Of a stretch of DNA of 41,860 nucleotides, positions 16,041-24,553 are shown piece after piece. The position numbers and the translations under genes are program-made. The DNA comes from UBA11855 sp035297385. Lineage in GTDB: Archaea; Thermoproteota; Bathyarchaeia; Bathyarchaeales; Bathycorpusculaceae. Location of the stretch: contig DATGZD010000015.1 of the NCBI GenBank assembly GCA_035297385.1, positions 1 through 41,860 on the forward strand, read 5' to 3'. Each line of letters begins with the position of its first letter. Within the stretch, counting starts at the first letter, position 1. Below the pieces are notes generated by a model. That model ran no database searches. It saw only the letters and a list, made by a program, of their open reading frames with translations, and was not told the DNA's origin.

Positions 16041-16048
16041 GCGCGCGC
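16041..16048. repeat. (GC)4 tract at the PolX break
   Basis: GCGCGCGC at the exact left limit of PolX homology. The 90 bp to its left (15950-16040) are unusually GC-rich for this window and open on both strands, with no recognisable match. Confidence 0.75.
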
Positions 16049-16226
16049 TGCAAATTTTGCTATCTCAAAAGGAATGCGACTCAAATACAGTGAAGGCTTA
16101 CTCAAAGATGATGATGTAATTGCATGTGAAACTGAGGAAGGAGTTTTTAGTGCTTTAGGTTTACCATGTCCTTCTCCAAAAAATAGGGAAATAGTGGATT
16201 ACAAACCTGTTTGGATGAAACAGTAG
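16041..16226 (+). pseudogene. family X DNA polymerase C-terminal (thumb) fragment
   Basis: About 61 codons resemble the thumb end of PolX-type nucleotidyltransferases: ANFAISKGMRLKYSEGLL, then ETEEGVFSALGLPCPSPKNRE, as in the family pattern AxxKGxxLxEyGL...TEExiFxaLGLpxxPPxxRE. Homology starts right after GCGCGCGC (16041-16048). The frame stays open upstream to a GTG at 15951, but that part does not resemble PolX. The palm and 8-kDa domains are missing, so this is a gene tail. The other side of the GC tract faces the second cas1 fragment. Confidence 0.7.
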
Positions 16227-16278
16227 AGAGAAAATTGTTAAACTCATAAAATCAAAATTGCGAAAGATACAACACAAC

Positions 16279-16860
16279 CTATGGAAGTAAGTTTTCCGTC
16301 TTCAGATTTCTGGCAATTATTTTCGCAATAAGATAACCTAAGGGTACACTATAAAGAGAAAGAGTAGCAGCCATAATCATAAATGCAGGCATCATAGCCA
16401 TTACCTGATCATGGGAGAAGGGAACACCTACTAGTGCTGGAACGGCGAAACGCCACATGGGATAATTTAGGATTGGAGCAACAATCATTCGGAAGAAAGC
16501 TCCAAATGCAGTAAAGTATACAATTGGCTTCATTATACGATTTGAATTGTGAGGAGGGTTCCGCTTTAAGAACCAGCGAGCTAAATAGATACCAAATAAT
16601 GTACTTAGAGTAAGTGCAAAAATAATTGGACGCCCAACAAAAACCGCTGGACCAGGAAAAAGAACTATTTCACTAAACATCTTCAAAACTGCTATTATAA
16701 CTGCAATTATTGGATTGAACAGCAAGAAAGCTACTATGACAGGTATTTCATTGAATGTGTAGTAGACCCCTGGTAGATATATTGAAGGAATCCTGTAGGG
16801 AGTCAAAACTATTGTGATAGCTGCAAAAATAACCACTAAAGCAATTTCCTTAGTGTTCAT
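16279..16860 (-). CDS. ECF transporter S component
   Basis: A 193-aa membrane protein with about six helices, starting NTKEIALVVIFAAITIVL and followed by a YYTFNEIPVIVAFLLFNP segment. This is the pattern of substrate-binding S subunits of energy-coupling-factor vitamin or metal importers. No EcfA/EcfT genes are nearby, so it would share the common energising module (established for group II ECF systems). The ATG at 16860 has two adjacent palindromes and a TATA-like sequence immediately upstream, suggesting repression by a dedicated regulator. Substrate not readable. Confidence 0.75.
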   Translation of the reverse strand: MNTKEIALVVIFAAITIVLTPYRIPSIYLPGVYYTFNEIPVIVAFLLFNPIIAVIIAVLKMFSEIVLFPGPAVFVGRPIIFALTLSTLFGIYLARWFLKRNPPHNSNRIMKPIVYFTAFGAFFRMIVAPILNYPMWRFAVPALVGVPFSHDQVMAMMPAFMIMAATLSLYSVPLGYLIAKIIARNLKTENLLP

Positions 16861-16862
16861 AA

Positions 16863-16890
16863 TTATCCAGATAAGTTATCAGTTGATAAC
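16863..16890 (-). promoter_or_regulatory. tandem operator-like palindromes before the ECF S gene
   Basis: Two abutting palindromes share the half-site TTATC/GATAA: TTATCTGGATAA (16863-16874 on the minus strand) and GTTATCAACTGATAAC (16875-16890). A TATA-like GTTTTAAATT (16891-16900) lies directly upstream, so the palindromes cover the transcription start and ribosome site region of the gene starting at 16860. This layout suits a repressor. The regulator is unknown. Confidence 0.5.
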
Positions 16891-17007
16891 AATTTAAAAC
16901 TGATGCTCCTACGCCAGAATTGAAAGACAAGTCTATTCGGTAAAGAAGAGATGAGAGTTTAATTTTCCAACGATGAGTAATTACTATACGAGATTTGAGG
17001 ATTCATA

Positions 17008-19074
17008 CTAAGCAGATGGTGGATAAGATGTCATAATTACTTCTCTTCGTAGTAAGCCATCGGAACCAGTTCCATAATAATTTTTGGATGGATGCATGAA
17101 AGTAACAAATGAGTCTAAGCCATTACACTCATATTTTACTCTTCGATTGAGTGGTCCTTTTACTTCGCTTGTATATGATTTTATTTTACCGAATCCTTCA
17201 AAAATTATGCATGCAGGTGGAAGTATATATTTTGGCGGAAGCAGTGGTATTGGCACGGTCCAACCTGCGAAGAGTCTATCATTATTGGCCTCAACTTTCA
17301 ATTCATCCTTTTTCAAAAATTGAATGTGTTCAGTTGTTTGTTGATCTTCATGCATGGCTTTTCTAAATTTATATCCTTGAAGATTATCTGTGGCGAAGGC
17401 TGCCTGAAGATATGATTTCTGATCTGCAATTTTCGTTTCTATATAGAACCATAAAGAGTTTCCAGCTCCAAAGGAAGAGTTTCTATTGTAGTGTGTGACT
17501 TGAATAATGAAGTTTGGTAAATTAAGATTCTTTGGAGGGTAAATTATTGCAGTACCCATTGTTCCATAAATTCTAATTGTATCTGTGGCAGGGTTTTTGG
17601 CTGGTATTCTCTTGGCGCTTGCGATTTTGTTCAGTACTTCTTTTTCAGTTATTGCACCTAATTGTGGTTCCATTCGATAGCTGAACCCTACTACTTTCTC
17701 ACATTCATTGGCATATTCATCTAGAGCATTGAAGTTAGTGGGTTTATTTAGCAGTATTGATTGTTGATTTATCTCTTTAAGTGCAACAAATGAAGGAATT
17801 TGGGCATGCTTCCATATGTCCTCTAATGTATTTTCTGCTTTTTCTACATACTCAGAATCGTTTGTGTAAATTGTATTCTCAAAATGTGAAATGGATTGTG
17901 TTTCTTCTCCAGGAAGAGGGGTCTTAGATTGAAATAGATGTTGACCATCGATGATAGTGATTCCCATGTAACGGGTGGGAACATGTCTGACTTGGAAAGT
18001 TTTTTTTAATTTATGTGCTATGTCCAAATTTTCAGAAATAATTGGAGCCATAATTCTAACGGAAATGCCTTTTCGAATCCATGCATCCATCTGATTTTGA
18101 TCTTGCCAGCATTTAACGAGTCCAGTTGATGAGGTCATCACGAAGATGCTTCTCTTAGCTGAGTCCACTGTCTCTTGATATTTATTGTGCGCTCCGTCGG
18201 CATCTCTAAGTACAATTGTTTTTGGAGATATGCCGGTTTCGAGTTCAATAATTTTCTTCTGAATATCGGTAGAGTTTCGCCACAGATCTTCAAATACAGC
18301 AATAAATGAATGTACTAACTCTTGGCAATCAGTCCAGAGACACAAATCATCTTGTTCTGCTGTGCTTTCTGTACCTGCAGTAACGAAAAAAATTGCTTCT
18401 TCTTCATCTCTTATTATCATTCGATTAGGAAGTCTTAGCCCTAAATCTGGAATTCTAATGTAAAGATTGAAACCTTGTTTTAGGATTCTTCGGAGAAGGC
18501 TTTTGACTATCTCAGTATTCTTTTCTGGTAGCTCTGTTAAAAATCTGAGATGTATACTTCGTCTGTTCGAATGTTCGAGAACAGAATCAAAGAGACCTGC
18601 TAACTCAGCTCTTGTCAAATTTGTAATTGTCGTCACAGTGGATAAGCTCGTCTTACTTTGGTTTATCATTTGTTTTATTTTTGCATTAACTGTGTTTCTT
18701 CCTTGGATAACTGTGAACCTTGAGAAACTTTCATTGATTTCGCGCATGTCGATGGATTGCCAATCTGAAATTATTTCTTTTTTATTTCGTTGCAGTTGCT
18801 TGGCTTCTTCCATTTTGGTCTTTACGAAAAGATCCAATACTTTTTCGAAAGGTACTGCACTAAACCTTGCTGGTCGCTCAATAGTGGATGTGATTATTCC
18901 TTGTTTTTGAAGATTGCTAATGATGAAGTAAACTGACTGTTTTCTCATGTTCAAACATTTAGCAATATCTTTCGCTTTTTGCGGGCCTCTTTTTGAAAGA
19001 AGAACATATACTCTGGCATATGGTAGTGCGAAACCCAAACTTTCAAGGGTTTTAAGCACTCTTTCTTGGCTCAA
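17008..19074 (-). CDS. large TrmB-family transcriptional regulator
   Basis: A 688-aa protein. The N-terminal winged helix (about residues 1-75: RVLKTLESLGFALPYARVYV, SVYFIISNLQKQGIIT) is TrmB-type. It is followed by a coiled linker (about 85-110) and two phospholipase-D-like effector domains (about 115-270 and 280-420). The last 260 residues are not part of standard TrmB proteins (about 350 aa); they contain NPATDTIRIYGTMGTAI and are predicted globular, with no recognised family. The start is TTG at 19074, supported by alignment with the paralog at 19502 (MSxERV). It probably senses a small molecule and controls neighbouring genes. Confidence 0.8.
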   Translation of the reverse strand: MSQERVLKTLESLGFALPYARVYVLLSKRGPQKAKDIAKCLNMRKQSVYFIISNLQKQGIITSTIERPARFSAVPFEKVLDLFVKTKMEEAKQLQRNKKEIISDWQSIDMREINESFSRFTVIQGRNTVNAKIKQMINQSKTSLSTVTTITNLTRAELAGLFDSVLEHSNRRSIHLRFLTELPEKNTEIVKSLLRRILKQGFNLYIRIPDLGLRLPNRMIIRDEEEAIFFVTAGTESTAEQDDLCLWTDCQELVHSFIAVFEDLWRNSTDIQKKIIELETGISPKTIVLRDADGAHNKYQETVDSAKRSIFVMTSSTGLVKCWQDQNQMDAWIRKGISVRIMAPIISENLDIAHKLKKTFQVRHVPTRYMGITIIDGQHLFQSKTPLPGEETQSISHFENTIYTNDSEYVEKAENTLEDIWKHAQIPSFVALKEINQQSILLNKPTNFNALDEYANECEKVVGFSYRMEPQLGAITEKEVLNKIASAKRIPAKNPATDTIRIYGTMGTAIIYPPKNLNLPNFIIQVTHYNRNSSFGAGNSLWFYIETKIADQKSYLQAAFATDNLQGYKFRKAMHEDQQTTEHIQFLKKDELKVEANNDRLFAGWTVPIPLLPPKYILPPACIIFEGFGKIKSYTSEVKGPLNRRVKYECNGLDSFVTFMHPSKNYYGTGSDGLLRREVIMTSYPPSA

Positions 19075-19157
19075 TTAACCCTCACAACACTCTTTGGTAG
19101 ATAAGGGTACAATCTACATAATGCTTTCTGAATAGAAAGCTCTCAGATTATCCTTAA

Positions 19158-19502
19158 CTATGTAACTGCTTCTTTGATATTGGATTGCCAGTCTGAAAGA
19201 AGTTCTTCCTTAGTCTCTTTTACTGCAGAAGCTCGTTCAATATTGACTTTGATAGCCATATCAAGTACCTTTTCAAAGGCTAAAGCAGAAAACAGGGCAA
19301 ATTGGTCAAGAATTATCGCTACTATACCTTTACTTTGTAGGTTCTTGAGACTCAATTCAAGCTCTCGATTGGTCAACTTAAGAGCTAAGGATAGATCCCC
19401 TTTTTGTTTGGGTCCCTTTTTTGCCAAGTAGACATATATTTCAGCATCTTGTTCTGAAAGTCCGAATTCCTCAAGGATTCTCATCACACGTTCTAAACTC
19501 AT
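19158..19502 (-). CDS. short TrmB-family regulator (DNA-binding part only)
   Basis: A 114-aa winged-helix protein, MSLERVMRILEEFGLSEQDA onward, with the LKNLQSKGIVAIIL wing and the coiled linker ending LLSDWQSNIKEAVT. It stops exactly where the large paralog continues into its effector domains, so it is either a truncated gene or a stand-alone repressor. ATG at 19502 follows GGGGGGTTGAT, a good ribosome site. It is 83 bp upstream of the large TrmB gene on the same strand, and 106 bp downstream of the truncated secreted paralog C. Confidence 0.8.
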   Translation of the reverse strand: MSLERVMRILEEFGLSEQDAEIYVYLAKKGPKQKGDLSLALKLTNRELELSLKNLQSKGIVAIILDQFALFSALAFEKVLDMAIKVNIERASAVKETKEELLSDWQSNIKEAVT

Positions 19503-19608
19503 CTTATCAACCCCCCGCTCATTATGTATCTTGTTTTGATTTTATCTTATGGAAAAGAATTGGATGATACTCTCTTTTCCTTCGTCAAAATGAAACACCC
19601 ATTTTGAG

Positions 19609-19878
19609 CTATCGTTTCAATAGGTATCCTTCCCAGACCATATTTGCTGCTGGCCCTCTGTCTACTCCAACATTTAGGGTTTGTCCTTCGAATGCTCCAG
19701 TTCCGTGAAACAGTGAATGTACAAGTGCTGTATATGTAGTAGCGTTGACATAATTGCTGAGTGATATGTGGGAATTGCCTTCAAATCCTCCTCCAACAAT
19801 AGGGAATGAAACAACATAGTAATCATTGCAGATTTGCATGCCTAATTTTGTATATGCTATTAGAGTCTGCGCGCGCAT
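19609..19878 (-). pseudogene. secreted protein paralog C, truncated
   Basis: An 89-codon frame holds only the C-terminal half of the paralog family: NDYYVVSFPIVGGGFEGNSH, HSLFHGTGAFEGQTLN and a final WEGYLLKR. The ribosome site (GAGGAGGTGA) and ATG are intact, but the signal peptide and roughly the first 90 residues are missing. The start codon runs directly into GCGCGCGC (19869-19876), after which the internal family sequence begins. Without a signal peptide it is unlikely to be exported. Its promoter region has TTACTAGTAA like the paralogs. Confidence 0.75.
19869..19876. repeat. (GC)4 tract at the paralog C deletion
   Basis: GCGCGCGC sits between the start codon and the surviving C-terminal half, replacing the signal peptide and first beta region. 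It is the clearest case of a GC tract as a deletion scar. Confidence 0.8.
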
Positions 19879-20361
19879 ACTCCTTTCACCTCCTCACTTA
19901 TACCGTTAATAAGATCAATAGAATTTGCTGGAACTAGTGACTTATAGTTACTAGTAAGTCCAAAACTAGACAGACTACTTGGTAAACTCCCTGACGTATT
20001 GAGTGTGCTAATTTTGTTCTCTGAAAAACAAATTAATCAACACAACTAATCCACATTCGGGGAGATTTCATGTCACTCAAAATATAACGCATGCTTAACG
20101 ACCTGTGACTATACATGCTTAGAGTAACAATCGTTTCAGCTATTGTATCAAGTTGAACTTGGATGTAAGGTAAAGAGCGTGCCGATTTAGATAACTGTTC
20201 TTTGTAAGCGCGCTATTTCAACTCAGCATAAACACGACAATAATTATGAGTTTCCTCGCATAATTCTTAATTAGCTTGTTTCATTCCAGAACCTTTTCAG
20301 ATTAATTGAATGAAAAAGAGAATTTGCAGAAAACATCTGTAGATTCAATCCTAAGCCAAGG
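19879..20361. other. 483-bp intergenic region, no gene found
   Basis: Contains palindromic ACTAGT elements (about 19934-19962) upstream of truncated paralog C and a GCGCGC at 20208-20213. Neither strand shows a convincing coding frame or RNA gene. It separates the plastic region from the glycosyltransferase gene. Confidence 0.5.
20208..20213. repeat. GCGCGC tract, intergenic
   Basis: An isolated hexamer in AT-rich DNA, with no recognisable gene fragment on either side. Possibly a further scar whose partners have decayed. Confidence 0.65.
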
Positions 20362-21024
20362 TTAAATGCCTAAATAAATAGTCCAGACTTTCAGTAAAGC
20401 CCACAATATTCTGAAGTTAGCTTTAACTGTTCCTCCAATCCGAGGTTTACCCCGTCTTGGTGGTGGCTTGTATTTCGTTTCTCCGATTTGGAGACCATTT
20501 TTCTTGGCGATTACAAGCGGCTCTGCACCAAATGTTTCTCCTGCCTTGAGTTTGAAGAATGGGACTGTTTCTTTTTTGTAAGCTCTAAAGTTTGAGAATA
20601 CATCTGTAACACCAATGAGTCTGCCTAGAGATTTAGACGCAATCTTTTCTGAGATTCGAGGAATTTCAGTTCTTGAAGCTACTACAATGTCATATTCTAA
20701 GGCTTTTTCGGCGAGTTCAGGTATATGTTTAGGACTGTTTTCCAAGTCTGAATCTATAGTGACAATGATTGGATATTTAGCAAACCTCATACCATAAAGT
20801 AATCCTTTGGTTTGTCCTTCTCGCTTCTTGGCTACTGCAATGTCTGCAAGTGGTTTTGCGATTTCCAATGTTCCGTCTGGCGACTCATCATCGACTACGA
20901 TTATTTCGTGTTGAACGCCTCGCAGAACAGTTCTGACGTTACAGATAAGCTCGGCGATGGTTGAACCTTCATTCCAAGTTGTTGTAACTATAGAGAGCCC
21001 ACTTTTCATCGTGTTTGCCTGCAT
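20362..21024 (-). CDS. dolichyl-phosphate mannose synthase-like GT2
   Basis: A GT-A glycosyltransferase that likely charges a polyprenyl/dolichyl phosphate with a hexose for protein or lipid glycosylation. It has LSIVTTTWNEGSTI, VVDDESPDGT, the metal site IDSDLENSPKHIPEL and the R-rich PPPRRGKPRIGG loop of Dpm1-type enzymes. At 220 aa it is the soluble or peripheral type, with one hydrophobic C-terminal segment. ATG at 21024; an ATG five codons on is an alternative. Not in an obvious operon. Confidence 0.85.
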   Translation of the reverse strand: MQANTMKSGLSIVTTTWNEGSTIAELICNVRTVLRGVQHEIIVVDDESPDGTLEIAKPLADIAVAKKREGQTKGLLYGMRFAKYPIIVTIDSDLENSPKHIPELAEKALEYDIVVASRTEIPRISEKIASKSLGRLIGVTDVFSNFRAYKKETVPFFKLKAGETFGAEPLVIAKKNGLQIGETKYKPPPRRGKPRIGGTVKANFRILWALLKVWTIYLGI

Positions 21025-21193
21025 TGGTTCTTAGAAAACAAAAAAATGGATTAGGATTCAGTATAAAAGTGTACTTAGAACGGCGCTGTTGAAAGTATTA
21101 GCTTATGAGCTAGCACGATAAGGAACAGAAAAGAAAAAGGGATTTGCAATCTACCTAATTGTAAAGTATTAGCACGCGTTTTCTAAGGGTTGA

Positions 21194-22468
21194 CTATCTA
21201 CGTCGTCGGAGTACAATGACAGCAATAGCGATTATGACTATTAATACAACGATTATCACACCGTAGTAAACTAGGTTGGGGACACCTGGGTTACTTGTGG
21301 TTCCACCGACGGCATATACATTGTGATCATCAGAGCCAAAATACACAACGCCATTAGCTACGGTAGGAGACGAATAGATATTGCCATTTGTCTGGTAGCT
21401 CCATATGAAAGTGCCTGTTCCAGCATCTAAAGCATAAGTTTTGTTATCTAATGCACCTGAATATTGAATATTACCTACAACCGCGTTGGAATAAACACCG
21501 GAAATCGTGTACGAACCTGAATATTCATTGCCAGAAAACTTGGTCGTATAACTGCCCGTAGTATAATTCCATTTAATTGCACCATTCTTAGCGTCTAAAG
21601 CATAAACATTGCCATCGTATGAATCCCCGGTATAGACTATTCCATTAACAAAAACTGGAGAAGCCTGAATACAGTCGGCATAACCAGTCTTCACTTTCCA
21701 AACTAATGTACCAGTATCAGCGTTCACTGCATAAGTGTTATTGTCATGACTGCCAACGTAAATTGTGCCATCACCGAAAACAGGAGAAGATTCAATAGCA
21801 CTTCCAGTTGGAAAACTCCATTTTTCAGTACCTGTTTGAGCATCAAGCGCATAGAGTTTGTTATCGTAGGAGCCAAAGTAAATAACGCCATTAACTAAAC
21901 ATGGCGAAGAAATTACAGAGTTACCTGTTGTGAAATTCCAAACTACAGCACCGTTTGCAGTGTTTAGTGCATAAAGGTTGTGATCACTTGAACCGACATA
22001 TACTATACCATTCGAAATGATGGGTGAACTTTGAACTTGATTTCCAGTGGTATATTTCCAAAGAACAGAGCCATTTTTGGCATCCAATGCATAGAAGTTG
22101 TGATCATCTGAACCAATATAGATTGCATTATTGTAATAAGCTGGTGATGGAAAAACTTGGCCGCCAGTAGTAAAATCCCAAATTTTACTACCATTCTTAG
22201 CATTAACAGCATAAACATGGTGATCTAATGAGCCAAAATAGACAATATCATCTGCGATGATCGGAGAAGACCATACTTTACCTTTTGTATTGAAAACCCA
22301 AAGAGTCTGATTAGAAGTAGGTCCAGTATTAGTTGAGTAACCAGTATGAGCTAAGTCATAATGAAACATCGGCCAGGATTCCGCTGCTTGACCATTAACC
22401 GCAAAAATAAACACTGAAACCAAAGATAGACACAGAACTGCCACAACAATTATACCATAAAACTTCAT
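21194..22468 (-). CDS. PQQ-repeat beta-propeller surface protein
   Basis: A 424-aa exported protein: signal peptide (about 1-28, ending VNGQAAES), then repeated propeller blades with motifs such as NGVIYFGSYDNKLYALDAQT and GSVLWKYTTG, and a C-terminal membrane helix (GVIIVVLIVIIAIAVIVL) with an RRRR stop. It would be anchored with the propeller outside the cell. The fold is shared by PQQ enzymes and BamB, but no PQQ ligands can be assigned; a binding or scaffolding role is as likely as a catalytic one. Divergent from 22667, with 198 bp between. Confidence 0.85.
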   Translation of the reverse strand: MKFYGIIVVAVLCLSLVSVFIFAVNGQAAESWPMFHYDLAHTGYSTNTGPTSNQTLWVFNTKGKVWSSPIIADDIVYFGSLDHHVYAVNAKNGSKIWDFTTGGQVFPSPAYYNNAIYIGSDDHNFYALDAKNGSVLWKYTTGNQVQSSPIISNGIVYVGSSDHNLYALNTANGAVVWNFTTGNSVISSPCLVNGVIYFGSYDNKLYALDAQTGTEKWSFPTGSAIESSPVFGDGTIYVGSHDNNTYAVNADTGTLVWKVKTGYADCIQASPVFVNGIVYTGDSYDGNVYALDAKNGAIKWNYTTGSYTTKFSGNEYSGSYTISGVYSNAVVGNIQYSGALDNKTYALDAGTGTFIWSYQTNGNIYSSPTVANGVVYFGSDDHNVYAVGGTTSNPGVPNLVYYGVIIVVLIVIIAIAVIVLRRRR

Positions 22469-22666
22469 TTTCTATCTAACCTATTGTTATACTACAGTGT
22501 GGTCTACTCTTATAGTTTATCCCTAAGAAATTAGGGATTACCAAAGATTGGAATGTCAGAAGTGACATTAAACTAAGCACATGGATACCAGCGCTACTTG
22601 AAACATAATTCAATTGAATTACAGAAACACAAAGTCTTAATTAACTAAGGTTTTATGTTCTGATTC

Positions 22667-23233
22667 ATGAACAGCAGAAATGGGCTTATTGCTGGCTCAC
22701 TTCTATTCATTGCAGGCATCATCGATATTTTAGGCATTGCCGCTGGAAGAAGCTTTGAGAGTGGTCTCATTTGGAACTTATCGGTCTTCTTATTAGGTCT
22801 ACTTATTATCATAAGTATCTATTTTATTCAAAAAACACTTAACTCAAAAATATTTTCCATTCTTTTGACGATAGCTGGGGTAGGTGCTATTGGAGCTGCC
22901 CTTTTCTGTGGCTGTTATGGTCTTCTTCTTAGTATAGTTAAAGACGCGCCTTTGCTGTATTACCCTTTCGCAATAATGCAATATCTTACTTTTGGCTTAT
23001 GTGCAATCCTGTCCTATAAGTTTACCAGACCGCCATTCTCCTACTTCTGCATCATTTTAGGTATAGCGTCACTTATTGCGTTTGGCCTATGGATATCTAC
23101 TTTCAAAATTTCTTATTCAGGAACTACGTCACCATCCATCTTGGTAGATTACTCTCAATCATTATGGCTGGTCGCATTTGCAACCTATCTAATCATAAAG
23201 TATTCAGCAGAAAAACCGTCAGCTAAAACATGA
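22667..23233 (+). CDS. DUF998-like integral membrane protein
   Basis: A 188-aa protein with about six membrane helices and a MNSRNGLIAGSLLFIAGIID start, resembling archaeal DUF998-type proteins (moderate confidence). No catalytic motifs are visible. The ATG is in a normal position and the gene is monocistronic. Function unknown. Confidence 0.65.
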   Translation: MNSRNGLIAGSLLFIAGIIDILGIAAGRSFESGLIWNLSVFLLGLLIIISIYFIQKTLNSKIFSILLTIAGVGAIGAALFCGCYGLLLSIVKDAPLLYYPFAIMQYLTFGLCAILSYKFTRPPFSYFCIILGIASLIAFGLWISTFKISYSGTTSPSILVDYSQSLWLVAFATYLIIKYSAEKPSAKT

Positions 23234-23408
23234 TGATAGATTAGGATAAGACTAATCTTTTCTAGCGCTCAACCAAACTACATTAATAGTGTATGAGCTA
23301 TTGAAAAAATGGACTTACGAATTTTCAACGCTATAAGCATCACGACTGCAGAATTCTTGTAATAAACAGTGGAAAAAGTATTGTTTTTCATACATAAAAC
23401 TCTTAATA

Positions 23409-24407
23409 TCACTCTACATCTTCATCGGGTGTTTTTTGTTTTTCTGATTTCACTCTTGGTTTTCCAGTATCTATAACGTCTCCCTTTGCTGCATCCTCAA
23501 TTTTTCTTCCCGCTTCCTCTATTGGTTCAGCCGCTTCTTTTACTGATTCAGGCACGTGTTTTTCAGCATGTTTTCCAATAGTTGAGGCATAAACTTTCGA
23601 TACTTCAGCACCATAGAGAATAGTTTGGTTTAGAACAAAAATCCAGAGCAGTATCATTAATAGAGTACCGGCATTACCAATAACTGTAGTTATTGTGAAA
23701 GTTTGTGCATAAATTCCAAAAATATAGTTTGCTATAGTGAATATAATGCCAGTTATTATTGACGCTATGATTACATCGTTCCAATGAACTTTTGCTTCTG
23801 GAACTATCTTATAAATTACCGCCAAAAGCGGAGTAACTATGACAAACGATAATGCCATTTGAGCTACAGTGAAGATAATTAGAAGTGCAGGCCCATTTGT
23901 TGAGGACAACAAGGACATGCTAAATGCATTTCCAATTATCGCTGTCCAAGCAATAACAATTATTCCAAGCACAGATGCGATAATAAACGGCAAAATCGTT
24001 TTCCTGATCCTTTTCTTTAAAGGTAATCCTTTAGGTGTCTTAACCTCCCATATACGGTTCATAATATCTCGTAGAACCGAAAAAGTGCCAATCGCTCCAC
24101 CAATTGAAAAGCCAACCACTATGATCGCTGTCCAGACGGAGCTAAAAGGCGAGTCTGTGTTTAAAATTAAATCCTTGAACAAGGCTGCTACCGCTGGTCC
24201 GGTAACGGCGGTTATTTGTTTCATTAGAACTTGTGTGGCTTGTGATTGACCAATAAACAATGCAAAGACAGCTTCCAGAATTAAGAGTAAAGTGGGTAAA
24301 GGCAAAATTATGAAGAAAGTTAGGGCAGCCGCTCTCAAGGTGGCGTTATCCTCAAGCCAATCTTTAAAAGATGTTTTAAGAATGCTGTAGAGTTGTTTAA
24401 GATTCAT
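23409..24407 (-). CDS. YihY/BrkB-family membrane protein
   Basis: A polytopic inner-membrane protein with about six helices. The N-terminal DNATLRAAALTFFIILPLPTL is the family hallmark (normally A-AaLaYY-lls-fPll), and WIFVLNQTILYGAEVSKVYA lies before the tail. The last 50 residues are charged and predicted disordered (EPIEEAGRKIEDAAKG). ATG at 24407 is preferred over an upstream start at 24494, which would overlap the divergent fmdE region and add sequence unlike the family. Length 332 aa. Function of the family is unsettled (once annotated as RNase BN, later withdrawn). Confidence 0.85.
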   Translation of the reverse strand: MNLKQLYSILKTSFKDWLEDNATLRAAALTFFIILPLPTLLLILEAVFALFIGQSQATQVLMKQITAVTGPAVAALFKDLILNTDSPFSSVWTAIIVVGFSIGGAIGTFSVLRDIMNRIWEVKTPKGLPLKKRIRKTILPFIIASVLGIIVIAWTAIIGNAFSMSLLSSTNGPALLIIFTVAQMALSFVIVTPLLAVIYKIVPEAKVHWNDVIIASIITGIIFTIANYIFGIYAQTFTITTVIGNAGTLLMILLWIFVLNQTILYGAEVSKVYASTIGKHAEKHVPESVKEAAEPIEEAGRKIEDAAKGDVIDTGKPRVKSEKQKTPDEDVE

Positions 24408-24553
24408 AATAATCAATCTAGAATGTAGCAGCTTTCGATTGTTTTCAATCTTCACGGTTCGTATATGGCTTTGTGGTAGTAAACAAACAATCACAAAGTA
24501 AATATACGAATAAAAGGGTAGTCCTATTAGGCATTATTTTTTTCGGTGGATTT

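Noticed and set aside
16917..16926. GAATTGAAAG, like the end of many archaeal CRISPR repeats
   Set aside because: Single occurrence with no regularly spaced copies; no CRISPR array is visible anywhere in the window.
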